Shown here: positions 20,443 through 28,569 of the stretch, in pieces
Position numbering within the stretch: position 1 is the stretch's first letter
Layout of the letters: the number at the start of each line of letters is the position of its first letter
DNA from: a virus
Reading direction: 5' to 3' (one strand)
IMG/VR virus record: IMGVR_UViG_3300020215_000096
Coordinates: 1 to 38,755 of that record
DNA length: 38,755 nt
Position numbers and translations under genes: made by a program
Notes under the pieces: generated by a model
What the model was told of the DNA's origin: nothing
Databases searched by the model: none
What the model saw: only the letters and a program-made list of their open reading frames with translations

Positions 20443-20486
20443 GCAGCCTGAAGATCTACCTGTGGGACGCTGACGGGATCGACTAG
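20439..20486 (+). CDS. Mini-gene of 15 aa at the end of the rightward unit
   Basis: GTG 20439 overlaps the preceding TGA and has GGAGG four bases upstream. The peptide is (M)SSLKIYLWDADGID. Its TAG overlaps the TAG of the oppositely oriented late gene, the same arrangement as at 7391-7394. The coupling and the protein-like sequence (KIYLWDADGI) speak for translation, but so short a frame cannot be proven from sequence. It could also be the truncated start of a lost gene. Confidence 0.35.
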   Translation: MSSLKIYLWDADGID

Positions 20487-20821
20487 CCCCCGAGCGCGAG
20501 CGCTAGGACGGCCAATAGGGCTCCGACGCCGGTCCCCGCCCCGAACCACAGCCACCCCTCGTTACGCGGCTCCTGGGCGACAACAGGGGCCTCGTTACGT
20601 GTCTCCGCGAGGGCAGTCGTCGACCCCCGGACGTAGGAGAGGACGATCTCGAGCCGCGCCTCCGCGTCCTCGCGGAGGACGCGCTCCTGCCTCGCTCGCC
20701 GCTCCCATGTCTGCCAGCGGTCGTAGAGGACAATCTCGGTGGGGGTGAGGGGGCGGTCCGCCGTCGAGGTCTGGACTGGCCCAATCGCGAGCACAAGGCC
20801 GAGGCCGAGGGGAGGAGTCAT
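20483..20821 (-). CDS. Spanin-like protein with signal peptide and C-terminal anchor (112 aa)
   Basis: ATG 20821-20819 overlaps the stop of the preceding gene (ATGA). The N-terminus (TPPLGLGLVLAIGPVQTSTA) looks like a secretion signal. A central coiled coil follows (about 30-75, YDRWQTWERRARQERVLRED). The end is a clear membrane helix (WLWFGAGTGVGALLAVLALALGG). Secreted, coiled and tail-anchored at the end of the lysis cassette, it resembles a fusion or spanin-like protein that spans the periplasm. No lipobox is present, so it is not a canonical u-spanin. It is the last gene of the late operon. Confidence 0.6.
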   Translation of the reverse strand: MTPPLGLGLVLAIGPVQTSTADRPLTPTEIVLYDRWQTWERRARQERVLREDAEARLEIVLSYVRGSTTALAETRNEAPVVAQEPRNEGWLWFGAGTGVGALLAVLALALGG

Positions 20822-21165
20822 CGAACGCCGAGTTGGCACATGAGGTCGTGTCCGTGCTGAAGCACGCGCCCCCCGGGTAATTCGCCCTCGAGCCCGACCT
20901 CAACCTCTTGATCGATGCGGTCGATCGTCTTGTCGTCTTCGCGGATCCATACCGTGACGCGCCAACCTATGGCGTCGCAGGTGACGGCGCTGCGTACGTT
21001 GGCTACGCGGACGAACGATGGCCGCAGCGCGGCCAGCATGTTCGCAGCCAGGTCGTCCCACGGCTTGCCGCGGAGGAACTCGAGCACAGGGATGACGGCG
21101 AAGCCATAGCGCTCGGGGCGCTCCCATTTCACGCGGCAGGCGCTGCGGTAGTCGTCCGGCTTCAC
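20818..21165 (-). CDS. Conserved-looking lysis-region protein (115 aa)
   Basis: GTG 21165-21163 overlaps the preceding TGA and has GGAGGGAA upstream. Upstream frame is shadow. The sequence (KPDDYRSACRVKWERPERYG, FAVIPVLEFLRGKPWDDLAA, RPSFVRVANVRSAVTCDAIG) looks like a well-folded alpha/beta domain. It has no signal peptide or membrane helix, so it is cytoplasmic. I have seen similar 'KPDDYR...C...ERYGFA..PV..FL.G.PWDD' proteins next to phage lysis genes but know of no function. Confidence 0.65.
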   Translation of the reverse strand: MKPDDYRSACRVKWERPERYGFAVIPVLEFLRGKPWDDLAANMLAALRPSFVRVANVRSAVTCDAIGWRVTVWIREDDKTIDRIDQEVEVGLEGELPGGRVLQHGHDLMCQLGVR

Positions 21166-21437
21166 GGTTCCCTCCAGTCGTCCGGCTTCGCGAGTTCGGC
21201 CTCGAGCACGCGGAGCGTGGTTGGCGGCGTCTTCGGGTCGGCGCGGATCGCTGCGAGCTTCTGCGCCGTCTCCGGTCGAGGTGTCCTGGCTGCGTCGTCG
21301 ATGCGCCCGCGCAGGACGGCGTTGAGGGCGCGGATCTGGAGCCGCTCCTGGGCCTCGCAGCGTCCACGCCACCACCACCCGAGAGCGGCGGCTGCGACCG
21401 GGGCTAGGCAAGCAAGGGCGACGAGGAGGGCGGTCAC
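21162..21437 (-). CDS. Rz-like membrane protein, i-spanin candidate (91 aa)
   Basis: GTG 21437-21435 overlaps the stop of the holin-like gene. The first 25 residues form a membrane helix (TALLVALACLAPVAAAALGW). It is followed by a long charged helix (CEAQERLQIRALNAVLRGRI) and a soluble tail. This N-in, C-out layout is that of inner-membrane spanins (Rz), which link to an outer-membrane lipoprotein and fuse the membranes at lysis. An embedded Rz1-type lipoprotein is not apparent. Position after lysozyme and holin-like genes supports the reading, but similarity to Rz proteins is only in layout. Confidence 0.5.
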   Translation of the reverse strand: MTALLVALACLAPVAAAALGWWWRGRCEAQERLQIRALNAVLRGRIDDAARTPRPETAQKLAAIRADPKTPPTTLRVLEAELAKPDDWREP

Positions 21438-21637
21438 GCCGGCGGCGCCTCCGCGGCTCGCGGCTGCCGGCCCCGCACCCACGACTCCCCGCCGAGGAAC
21501 ACCGGGAGGCCGAACACGATCGCCTCGCCGAGGTCCGTCACGGCCGGCGACTTGAGTACGACGGCGACAAGCAGCACGAGGAGCGTCAGCACGTAGGCGA
21601 GGAAGCGCTTCGAGCGGAGCGGGTTCTCTGGGGTCAT
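21434..21637 (-). CDS. Holin-like membrane protein (67 aa)
   Basis: ATG 21637-21635 overlaps the preceding stop (ATGA). Residues about 10-29 (KRFLAYVLTLLVLLVAVVLK) form a strong membrane helix, and about 37-50 (GEAIVFGLPVFLGG) a second, weaker one. A basic tail follows. Small two-helix proteins directly next to the lysozyme are usually holins that open the membrane and let the enzyme out. The protein lies in a run of four small overlapping membrane genes, so the assignment could belong to a neighbour. Confidence 0.6.
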   Translation of the reverse strand: MTPENPLRSKRFLAYVLTLLVLLVAVVLKSPAVTDLGEAIVFGLPVFLGGESWVRGRQPRAAEAPPA

Positions 21638-21975
21638 TCGCCGCCTCCGCACCCGGCCCGCGTCTGCGCGCAGAGCCGGTCCACCTTGCGCTCGAGCCGC
21701 CGCAGCGTCCTCGCGGTGTCCTTCGACACCTCCGCCTGCTCCGCGACGATCGCCCGGAGACTCTCGACCTCCGACGCCCGTCTTGTCGCCTCGATCTTGT
21801 GCTCGCCGTAGCTCTGCTCGAGTCGCCCGAGGCGCTCCGCGCTCTCGGTGAGCTTGTACTGCCCAACGTACAGCGCCCCGACAACGCCGGCGGAGCCGAC
21901 GACGATAGGCCACAGCCTCGTCAGCAGCTCGAGCCCACTGACGGGCGGTCTCGCGACCGTATCTCTCGAAACCAC
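21634..21975 (-). CDS. Membrane protein with coiled coil, lysis accessory (113 aa)
   Basis: GTG 21975-21973 has a perfect SD (AAGGAGGGG) and lies 25 bases after the lysozyme stop. One hydrophobic segment (LLTRLWPIVVGSAGVVGALY, about 17-36) precedes a long coiled coil (about 40-100, SYGEHKIEATRRASEVESLR). It ends with two Cys in RLCAQTRAGCGGGE. The layout fits a spanin-like or antiholin-like protein, or a small structural anchor. I cannot choose between these from sequence. Placement between lysozyme and holin-like gene points to lysis. Confidence 0.55.
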   Translation of the reverse strand: MVSRDTVARPPVSGLELLTRLWPIVVGSAGVVGALYVGQYKLTESAERLGRLEQSYGEHKIEATRRASEVESLRAIVAEQAEVSKDTARTLRRLERKVDRLCAQTRAGCGGGE

Positions 21976-21999
21976 CTGCCCCTCCTTCAGAACGTCTCG

Positions 22000-22605
22000 T
22001 TAGATCGTTTCGTCGGGACCGAACCCGTTGTCCTTGAAGACGGCTCCTCGTGTCAGCACATCCTCGGCGTAGTCTTTCCCGGTTGTGCAGACGTCGGGGT
22101 CCCCGCCTGCGCGCACGACCTCGGCGACACGCTGGAGGGACGCGTTGTACGCGGCGACGGCGGCGCGAAGGAGGGCGCCGTTCGATAGCTTCGCCGGCCC
22201 CTTGTCGCGGAAGTAGCGGATGCGTTCGGAGAGGATCTCCGCGCCCTTCCGGATGTTGGCGGTCGGGTCGCGCGGCTTGCCTTCGTAGCCGGGGAGTGTG
22301 CCCGCGAGCCACTTGTCGACCCACGCCCTGTGGTACGGGATCGTGATCTGGCAAAGCCCGAACCCGCGCGGGCTCAGCTTCCGCTTCGGGTCGATGTAAT
22401 CGCCCTCGATGTTTGCGACGTTCGTCTCGCGAGAGATGATGCCCGCGAGCACCCAAGGAGCCAGCGTGACGCGCTTCTGCGTGTAGAACTGCGCGAAGGA
22501 GCCGATCTCGTAGTCCTTCGCCGCTTCGACGATCGCGGGGCGGTACTCGAGCAGCTTCTGGATGTGCCGCCGGGCGATCCGCCGGGACTCGTCGCCGCGC
22601 GGCAT
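22000..22605 (-). CDS. Endolysin, G-type lysozyme/transglycosylase fold (201 aa)
   Basis: ATG 22605-22603 lies just after the preceding stop. An N-terminal helix is followed by VLAGIISRETN with probable catalytic Glu60, RGFGLCQIT (80-88), YHRAWV, and DPTANIRKGAEIL (113-125). This order matches goose-type lysozyme and SLT domains, which cut the glycan chain of peptidoglycan. No signal peptide is seen, so release would depend on a holin. Cys85 replaces the Met usual in 'GLMQ'. The C-terminal part (VCTTGKDYAEDVL) has a further conserved-looking block. Confidence 0.8.
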   Translation of the reverse strand: MPRGDESRRIARRHIQKLLEYRPAIVEAAKDYEIGSFAQFYTQKRVTLAPWVLAGIISRETNVANIEGDYIDPKRKLSPRGFGLCQITIPYHRAWVDKWLAGTLPGYEGKPRDPTANIRKGAEILSERIRYFRDKGPAKLSNGALLRAAVAAYNASLQRVAEVVRAGGDPDVCTTGKDYAEDVLTRGAVFKDNGFGPDETI

Positions 22606-22606
22606 G

Positions 22607-23380
22607 TTAGCGCCGCACCGTCGCCGTGATCTCGGATGCTGCGATAGCCCTGCACACGACCTTCGCACAGCCCGCCGAGATCGCTGTCCGCAGGGTTGTG
22701 TCCGAGGATGAAATCGTCGAGCACGTGTTCCCGGTGCTCCGGGTTCCGGCGTCGTTGCAGTCGGAGGGCACCGAACAGAACGGCCGCGCCGCCATGTTCT
22801 GCTGCGGCGTGTTCTTGTAGAGGAAGAGCGTTGTGTTCCCGCTGCACAGGCCTGGCTGGTAGCCGCCGATGCTTGTGCTCGAGGCCAGGTCCAACCACTT
22901 CGGCACGAGCACCGCCTGCGGCGCGTTCTTCGTCAGGCTGACGCACCGCCCCGGGCCGTCGTACTGCGTCGCGAAGTTGTTGGTGTCGTTGATTAGCGCG
23001 GCGCTCGCTCCGTCCTGTGCGCCCAGCGCGACGGTTGTCGTCAGCGTGAGGCAGCACGTCATGTCGAGCTCGGTCGCGATGGCCGCGTACGCCGTCAGCT
23101 CGATCTTCGTCCCCCACGGGAAGCAGGCGGGGGCGGTCGTGCTCGAGGAGACGTTGATGGGATACGTCACCGTGTTCGTCGCCATCGTGCGGTGGTAGGA
23201 CCACGCCGGGCTCTGCTGGTCCCCCAGCGGCCCAGGCGCGGCGGCGGCCGGCGCGGGATCGAGGCACCCAGCGACGTACGTCATCACCAACAGTGCGATG
23301 ATGCCGAAGAACAGGCCGTAATCGAGAGGCGTGGGGCGGTACTCGAGCCCGACACCGCGGGCAAGACGGGGGGCGCGCAT
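22607..23380 (-). CDS. Secreted lipoprotein-like late protein (257 aa)
   Basis: From ATG 23380 the protein has a basic start, then YGLFFGIIALLVMTYVAGC with a lipobox-like VAGC at Cys39. Other starts (GTG 23353) would give a shorter leader. After an Ala/Pro linker come about 190 residues rich in Thr, Ser and Cys, beta-like, with at least ten Cys (for example TCCLTL, DCNDAG, NTCSTIS, KVVCRAI), probably disulfide-bonded. It has no known family. It sits between the tail-fibre and lysozyme genes, so it may be a surface lipoprotein or a virion-associated protein. A single membrane anchor is the alternative. Confidence 0.65.
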   Translation of the reverse strand: MRAPRLARGVGLEYRPTPLDYGLFFGIIALLVMTYVAGCLDPAPAAAAPGPLGDQQSPAWSYHRTMATNTVTYPINVSSSTTAPACFPWGTKIELTAYAAIATELDMTCCLTLTTTVALGAQDGASAALINDTNNFATQYDGPGRCVSLTKNAPQAVLVPKWLDLASSTSIGGYQPGLCSGNTTLFLYKNTPQQNMAARPFCSVPSDCNDAGTRSTGNTCSTISSSDTTLRTAISAGCAKVVCRAIAASEITATVRR

Positions 23381-23439
23381 GGCGCAACCGTACCTGCGCC
23401 ACACGGGTCCGCCTAGGTGCTCAAGATTACACTACGTCC

Positions 23440-23670
23440 CTACGGGGAGGCGCGCGGCTTCTCTCCGTGCGTCCAGCCCTCGAGCGTCACGTCGTCCGCG
23501 AAGCCGCACGCCTCGTCCGGGCACCGGAGGGTCGGCGACACGCACCCGACGGCGGAGACGGCATGCGCGATCGTGATGCGGCGCCCGCACGTGAACTGCG
23601 GACAGATCAGCGTGATGTGGCGCGGGTCGTCCTCCCGTCGTCGCCAATGCGTGCTCGGGATGATCGTCAC
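23440..23670 (-). CDS. Zinc-ribbon protein (76 aa)
   Basis: GTG 23670-23668 has GGAGGG upstream. LICPQFTCG and LRCPDEACGF are two 'CPxxxC' knuckles about 20 residues apart, a zinc-ribbon-like pair (about residues 22-57). The C-terminus is Lys/Pro-rich. It may contact nucleic acid, or be a Com-like translational regulator of the tail-fibre gene that precedes it by nine bases. The exact role is unknown. The stop codon lies in the 14-base hairpin repeat also found at 8387-8400. Confidence 0.65.
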   Translation of the reverse strand: MTIIPSTHWRRREDDPRHITLICPQFTCGRRITIAHAVSAVGCVSPTLRCPDEACGFADDVTLEGWTHGEKPRASP

Positions 23671-23679
23671 CCAGCCCTC

Positions 23680-24930
23680 CTACCAACTCAGGCCCATGTC
23701 GAGCATATGGAGCGGGCCCCAATCGCAGCCACGGCTCGCTCCGGCTGCCGCCGCTTGCGAGAACGCGAGCGAGACACGGGTGAGAGAGAACCAGTCCGCT
23801 GCGTCCATCTTGTGCGTGTAGATGAGCCGCAGGTCCTCGTCCGGCGGCGGGTTCCCGCTCGACCCGTGGCCGTAGAAGAAGCTCGCGATCCCGTCGTGCA
23901 TCGCGATCTCGAGCCAGTCCTGGCCGTCGAAGGCCATCAGCGTCCCCGACGTGCGCAGGACGGCCGCTGTGCCGGCGTCCCACGCGACAACCGTCCCGCC
24001 GCTGCCGTTCACGTACATCGCGAGCGCTGTGTTCCCCGAGGCCGCTCGGATCTGGAGAATCGGGAAGGACGAGCCGTCGAGCGTCGAAGAGATCAGCCGG
24101 GCCCGCACACGGAAGCGCCAGCCGTTCACGACGTCCGACATGTTGCGATACACGTTCGGCGAGTTGTAGCCGGACACGCCGTTGTACGTCGTCGTTGCCC
24201 CGGCGTTGACGCTGAGCCGCACGAGGTTCGATGCCTCGACGATGTCACAGGACGTACTGGCCGGCTGCTCTTCCGTCCACGGCCCCGGGTCCGCATCGAA
24301 CGTGTAGTTCGTGTTCGTGCCGACGCCCCAGAGCTCGCCCGTGTGCGCGAGGGCGCGGGCCGTCCCGCCGATATACGCCTGCGGCCTGCCCGTCGTCGTG
24401 TTCATCCCGATCTCGCCGGCGGCGGCGGGGACGGCCGTCGCCAGCTTGATCGTGCCGCTGGTCCCCGGATCCGCGCCGACGCCGAGCGCGTTCAACACCT
24501 TGAAGTGCCCGCCGGCGAAGGTACGCGCCGCCTCCGTCGCGGAGTGGGCGCCGGTCCCGCTGGCGACCGTCGTATGCGCGTACAGCTTGACGATGCCGGC
24601 GGTGCCGATCCCCGTGCCTTTGCCGGCCCGGATCTCGGTGTCGTTCCCGGTGACGTTCGTCCCGGTGTTGTCGCCGGCGCGGAACACGGCCGGCGTGTTC
24701 GTCGTCGATGCTCGCGTCGGGAAGCCGTTCCCGTGGATCGTCGGCCCCAACGCGTAGATGCCGTCCTGCTGCTTGGCCGTGCAGTCGAGGATCGTGTGGA
24801 GCGAGAGCGTACCGGTGTAGTTCGGCGTCGTCTCGCCGGCGGTCGGGGTGAGGTTCGCCGCCTCACCGACGCTGACCCAGTAGACGATCGCCCCGAGGCC
24901 ACTGTCCTTCGCCGCGAGGGTCCAGAACAT
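23680..24930 (-). CDS. Tail fibre or receptor-binding protein (416 aa)
   Basis: ATG 24930-24928 starts a protein rich in Thr, Gly, Ala and Asn. The first 210 residues carry repeats typical of fibre shafts (GDNTGTNVTGND, FKVLNALGVGADPGTSGTIK, GEIGMNTTTGRPQAYIGGTA). The C-terminal half (about 215-416) looks like a beta-sandwich with aromatic residues, such as a carbohydrate-binding or tip domain. Fibres of this plan form trimers and bind the host surface. It lies after the large virion genes and before the lysis genes, as in many podoviruses. The host receptor cannot be read from sequence. Confidence 0.7.
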   Translation of the reverse strand: MFWTLAAKDSGLGAIVYWVSVGEAANLTPTAGETTPNYTGTLSLHTILDCTAKQQDGIYALGPTIHGNGFPTRASTTNTPAVFRAGDNTGTNVTGNDTEIRAGKGTGIGTAGIVKLYAHTTVASGTGAHSATEAARTFAGGHFKVLNALGVGADPGTSGTIKLATAVPAAAGEIGMNTTTGRPQAYIGGTARALAHTGELWGVGTNTNYTFDADPGPWTEEQPASTSCDIVEASNLVRLSVNAGATTTYNGVSGYNSPNVYRNMSDVVNGWRFRVRARLISSTLDGSSFPILQIRAASGNTALAMYVNGSGGTVVAWDAGTAAVLRTSGTLMAFDGQDWLEIAMHDGIASFFYGHGSSGNPPPDEDLRLIYTHKMDAADWFSLTRVSLAFSQAAAAGASRGCDWGPLHMLDMGLSW

Positions 24931-24933
24931 GCG

Positions 24934-27900
24934 TCAGCGCCCCCGCATCTGCTCTCGTCGCTGGAGATCGAGCGCCGCCTTCAGGGCCTGGTAGTCCTTC
25001 TTCGCCTGCTCGATGTCGGGGTCGTGCGTCACGTTCCAGAGCGGGTCCAGCGGCGTCTGCACCGCCGGCCCGTAGCCCAGCGTCGAGCCGAGCGCCTGGA
25101 GGGCCCAGAGGTTGTCCCGGTCCTGCGCGAGCGGACGTGCAGCGCCGTATGTGATTGCGGGGCCTGTCACATCGCCACCGGCCCCGCCGAACGCGCGATT
25201 CGCGGCGTTCAGCACGAGCGGCGAGCCGAGGCCGTAGGGCAGGTACCCTGAGAAATACCGCGTCAGCCAGGGGTTCTGGCCCTCCTTTGCGAGAAGAGCC
25301 TCGGGGACGAACGGCGTTGCCGCGGGGAACATGCTGCTTCGCGGTCCGCCCTCCCATCCGAGGAACGTCGGCGCCGACATGGGCCTCTTGCCGATGATGT
25401 CCTTCTCGGCGAGCGACTCAGCGGCCATCTTGGTCGCCGGGCCAAGCTGCTGCCCGATCGACTCGAGGTTGCCGCCAGCCAGTTCAGCGTAGGGGACAAG
25501 CGGCTCGATGAAAGTGTCTCTGGAGATGAAGAACGGCGTCTCGTGTGGGCCGAGCGGCTGGCCGCCGAACATCTGCCGAAGGTTCGATGCCACCTCGCGC
25601 CGCCGGTCCCCCTGCACCGCGAACGTCGGCGAGCGCTCCGTCATGTACCGCCGCGGCTCCGGCGCTCCTTCCTGCGGGAAGGCTGCATTCAAGACCTTGC
25701 TTGTCGCCGTCAGGGCGGCCGGATTCCGGACCGCGGCCTTCGCGACCATCGCGGGCGACTTCGCGAAGAAGGTCCCGAACGGCATCACGAGCCGCATCAG
25801 GTTCGTGAGGTCGTTTCGATCGCCGTAGTCGAGCTGTGTGTCCATCGCAACACGCACAGCGCGCTCGACGGGGTCTCCGCGCTGGAGGCGGTACATCAAC
25901 ACGCCGAGCTTCGCCCGGTCGGCGACGCCGGCCTGGAAGCCTTCACCGGTGTGCTTCCACTGCTCCCATGCGCGCGAACCGTACGCCTTCGACCCTTTGT
26001 GCGCCTCCTTCGAGAGCACCTGCATCCTCTGCGACGGCTCGGAGAACCGCAGCAAGCCCTCCTTCGTCGCGCCCTTCTGGAACTCCGGGAAGCGCCGACG
26101 AGCAAGCTCGAAGAGCTGCGCTCCAGACCACGCGCCGCCCGGCGTGCGGAGAACGGTCGTCGACCGCTTCATGGGGTCGATCACGTTGTCCGCCTGGTTC
26201 AGCCACTCGAGCGGGTTCGCCATCCCGCTCGCCGTCATCTGGATCGCCTCGTTCACCGGGTTCACGGTGTGGAAGGCGGGGCGGTACATCAGCACGTTCT
26301 GCTTGAACATGCCTTGGCCGCGAACGATGGCGTCGGCCACCGGCAGAACCGCCCGCCCCAAGGGCGTCGTCTGGATCGACGGCACCCACTTCCGCAGCGC
26401 GTCGGCGAAGTTCGCCGGCACAGGGCCAGAGCTGAACAGTTCGTCGTAGAAGTTCTTGACCGCGGCCGGAACGACCCTGCCGTTGGTGCCCTCGAGCTCC
26501 TTCAGGTGCGAGAAGGAGTCCCAGTCCTTCGGCTTCCTCGTCGCTACGTGCTTCGCCATCCACCGGCGGAAGCGCTCCTTCGCAATCGCGTTGGCGTACT
26601 GCTGCGCGCGGATCGGGAACGCCTCGTACGGGTCCTTGATCGCGTCGATCCATGGACGCTTCTCGAGCGCACCGAGCGGCGTCCCGAGGCCGAACTCGCC
26701 GCCGCGAGCCGTCTTGAAGCCGAAGCCGCCGCCCGCCTTCTTCGTTGCGTCGAGGACTGAGAGCTCTTCCGCGACGCCGGGCGCCTGACGGAACATGCGC
26801 GGGAAGTAGAAGCCGGCGCCGTCGAGCCCCTCCGGGTTCTCGCTCTCGCCGACACGGACGCCGCGTCGCTTCATCTCGGCGAGTTGGCGCGCGCTCTCCC
26901 TCTTGATCGCCTGCCACCCCGCCTTCTCAGCGGCCGTGACCGGGCTCGATGTCGGCGGGCTCGTTTTTGTCGTCACGATCGGGACGCGCCCCGCCTTCGT
27001 CGCGGGGCCCTGCGCCCGGACAGCGTAGAGGTCGGGGTCGGCGTACCGCATCGCCTGTTCGATGCGCCGCTTCTTGTCGCTGGAGAGCGTCGCCGGCGCG
27101 CCGTCGCTCTTCACCCGGCCCGCGGCGATGTTCTCGAAGCCCTCCTGGAACTCGCGGCCCTGGATGTGTGCCTGTGCTCGCGCGCCCAGCTTCATCGCTC
27201 GCGCTGCGGCCACGGTCGGCTCGTAGTACCCGGAGCCCTTCCCGACGAGGCCCCGATAGACAACGTTCAGGGCACGTCGGCCCATGTGTTCGCCCCCGCC
27301 GGGGAGCGCCTTGCCGACGCCCGGGATCTTGCCGAGCGCCGGGCCGAGTTCGAACTGCGGGGCCCGGAGCGCGGCAGCGACCTTCTCGCCGGCCTTGGCG
27401 TGCTTCGTTATCCGCCCGATCGTCTGCGCCGCCGAGGCCATCGTCTCCGCCATCGGGATCGGGTTGACGGCGAACTGACCGCCCACGCCGACATACTCGC
27501 CCGCGGCGCCGAACGCGCGCCGGATCTCGTCCTCGGGCACGCCTTCAGCGAGCAGGAGCTTCTTCAGGTCCCGGAACGCGGCTGTTGTCGTCTTGCCGGT
27601 CCGCACCATCGGGACGGCTCCGGCCTGCGTCGCTGGCCCCGCCGCACGCACCGTGTCGGGAACGATGTGCCGCGCGTCCATCTTCGCGACGAGCCGCTCG
27701 ACCGCCGGCGCAATTGCCTTCGCCCGAGCCGGGTCAATCTTGCCGACCAGCCTCGCCGCCGTCGCCGCCGTGCTCTTGCCCGCGCCGCCGGCGGAGCCCA
27801 GATACGACAGCGGGTCGCTCCCCCACTGCTCGGCAGCCTCGCCGCCGGTCTCGATGCCACCGAGGACTGTCTTGCCGGCGTTCTCAGCGACGTCGCCCAG

Positions 27901-28560
27901 GGTCCTTTCGCCGCGAGCAAGGCCCGGTATGTCGGAGATCGCGCCGATGCCGGCAGCGAGCGCACCGCCGAGAACACCAGGGACAGCGCCGACAGCGTGC
28001 GTCCCAACCCTGTAGGCGGCAGAGATCGGGTTCGAGATCGGGTCCTCGGAACGACGCCTGAGCTCCTCCGAGAACTCAGCGTCGGTCGCTCCGAGGGTTG
28101 CCCGCTGGACGGCCCGTTTCGGGGCCTCCAGCGTGTGCGCAGCGCGCTGAGCGAAGGCGACCGTACCCTTGGCGGCCCGGCCCAGGAGAGACGATTCTCG
28201 GGCCTTCTGGAGGCCCTCCTGGAGGTCTGGCCGCTGCGCCTTCTTCGCCTCCTCCCCGACGACCGCCGCCTGCCGGTGTAGGCCCTTTAGCGCCGATCGG
28301 GCCGCACGGACCCTGCCGACCGCCTCCTCCCTTTTCTCGGGCGGGTAGAGGTGGATCGCACGCTCCGCTTCGTCGAGGTCTTTCAGCGTGAAGCGGCCGA
28401 GGGCTTTTTGTGTCGACTTCGCCGCGCTCTCGATGCGGAGCTTCTGCGAGGGTTCGACCTCCGCGACGCCCGCGTTGATCAATGCCTCGATGGCCGGGTC
28501 CTGTGCGGGCTCGTGGCCCGCGTTGATCAATGCCTCGATGGCTGGGTCGAGCGGCGGCAT
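24934..28560 (-). CDS. Giant internal virion/ejection protein with LPD38-like region (1208 aa)
   Basis: The ATG at 28560-28558 follows the previous stop by nine bases. The N-terminus contains DPAIEALINAG twice (about 5-15 and 21-31), then charged helices. A Gly/Ala-rich part (about 175-245) could insert into membrane. The middle (MFKQNVLMYRPAFHTVNPVN) and QLDYGDRNDLTNLMRLVMPF then GTFFAKSP resemble the LPD38 type of large polyvalent proteins, often part of phage ejection proteins. I infer delivery with the DNA into the host. No lytic enzyme motif was found. It is the longest gene of the late operon. Confidence 0.7.
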   Translation of the reverse strand: MPPLDPAIEALINAGHEPAQDPAIEALINAGVAEVEPSQKLRIESAAKSTQKALGRFTLKDLDEAERAIHLYPPEKREEAVGRVRAARSALKGLHRQAAVVGEEAKKAQRPDLQEGLQKARESSLLGRAAKGTVAFAQRAAHTLEAPKRAVQRATLGATDAEFSEELRRRSEDPISNPISAAYRVGTHAVGAVPGVLGGALAAGIGAISDIPGLARGERTLGDVAENAGKTVLGGIETGGEAAEQWGSDPLSYLGSAGGAGKSTAATAARLVGKIDPARAKAIAPAVERLVAKMDARHIVPDTVRAAGPATQAGAVPMVRTGKTTTAAFRDLKKLLLAEGVPEDEIRRAFGAAGEYVGVGGQFAVNPIPMAETMASAAQTIGRITKHAKAGEKVAAALRAPQFELGPALGKIPGVGKALPGGGEHMGRRALNVVYRGLVGKGSGYYEPTVAAARAMKLGARAQAHIQGREFQEGFENIAAGRVKSDGAPATLSSDKKRRIEQAMRYADPDLYAVRAQGPATKAGRVPIVTTKTSPPTSSPVTAAEKAGWQAIKRESARQLAEMKRRGVRVGESENPEGLDGAGFYFPRMFRQAPGVAEELSVLDATKKAGGGFGFKTARGGEFGLGTPLGALEKRPWIDAIKDPYEAFPIRAQQYANAIAKERFRRWMAKHVATRKPKDWDSFSHLKELEGTNGRVVPAAVKNFYDELFSSGPVPANFADALRKWVPSIQTTPLGRAVLPVADAIVRGQGMFKQNVLMYRPAFHTVNPVNEAIQMTASGMANPLEWLNQADNVIDPMKRSTTVLRTPGGAWSGAQLFELARRRFPEFQKGATKEGLLRFSEPSQRMQVLSKEAHKGSKAYGSRAWEQWKHTGEGFQAGVADRAKLGVLMYRLQRGDPVERAVRVAMDTQLDYGDRNDLTNLMRLVMPFGTFFAKSPAMVAKAAVRNPAALTATSKVLNAAFPQEGAPEPRRYMTERSPTFAVQGDRRREVASNLRQMFGGQPLGPHETPFFISRDTFIEPLVPYAELAGGNLESIGQQLGPATKMAAESLAEKDIIGKRPMSAPTFLGWEGGPRSSMFPAATPFVPEALLAKEGQNPWLTRYFSGYLPYGLGSPLVLNAANRAFGGAGGDVTGPAITYGAARPLAQDRDNLWALQALGSTLGYGPAVQTPLDPLWNVTHDPDIEQAKKDYQALKAALDLQRREQMRGR
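28471..28548 (-). repeat. 30-bp duplicated segment at the N-terminus of the giant protein
   Basis: Bases 28471-28500 and 28519-28548 are identical except for one base. On the minus strand both code for DPAIEALINAG. The near-identity at DNA level points to a recent duplication of a short peptide motif in an otherwise non-repetitive gene. Confidence 0.85.
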
Positions 28561-28569
28561 CAGCGCCCC

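Noticed and set aside
23467-25251. 594-codon plus frame opposite the tail-fibre gene
   Set aside because: Antisense shadow of a G+C-rich gene; full of Arg, Val, His; no SD.
26884-28281. 465-codon plus frame opposite the giant virion protein gene
   Set aside because: Antisense shadow with low-complexity Arg/Leu content.
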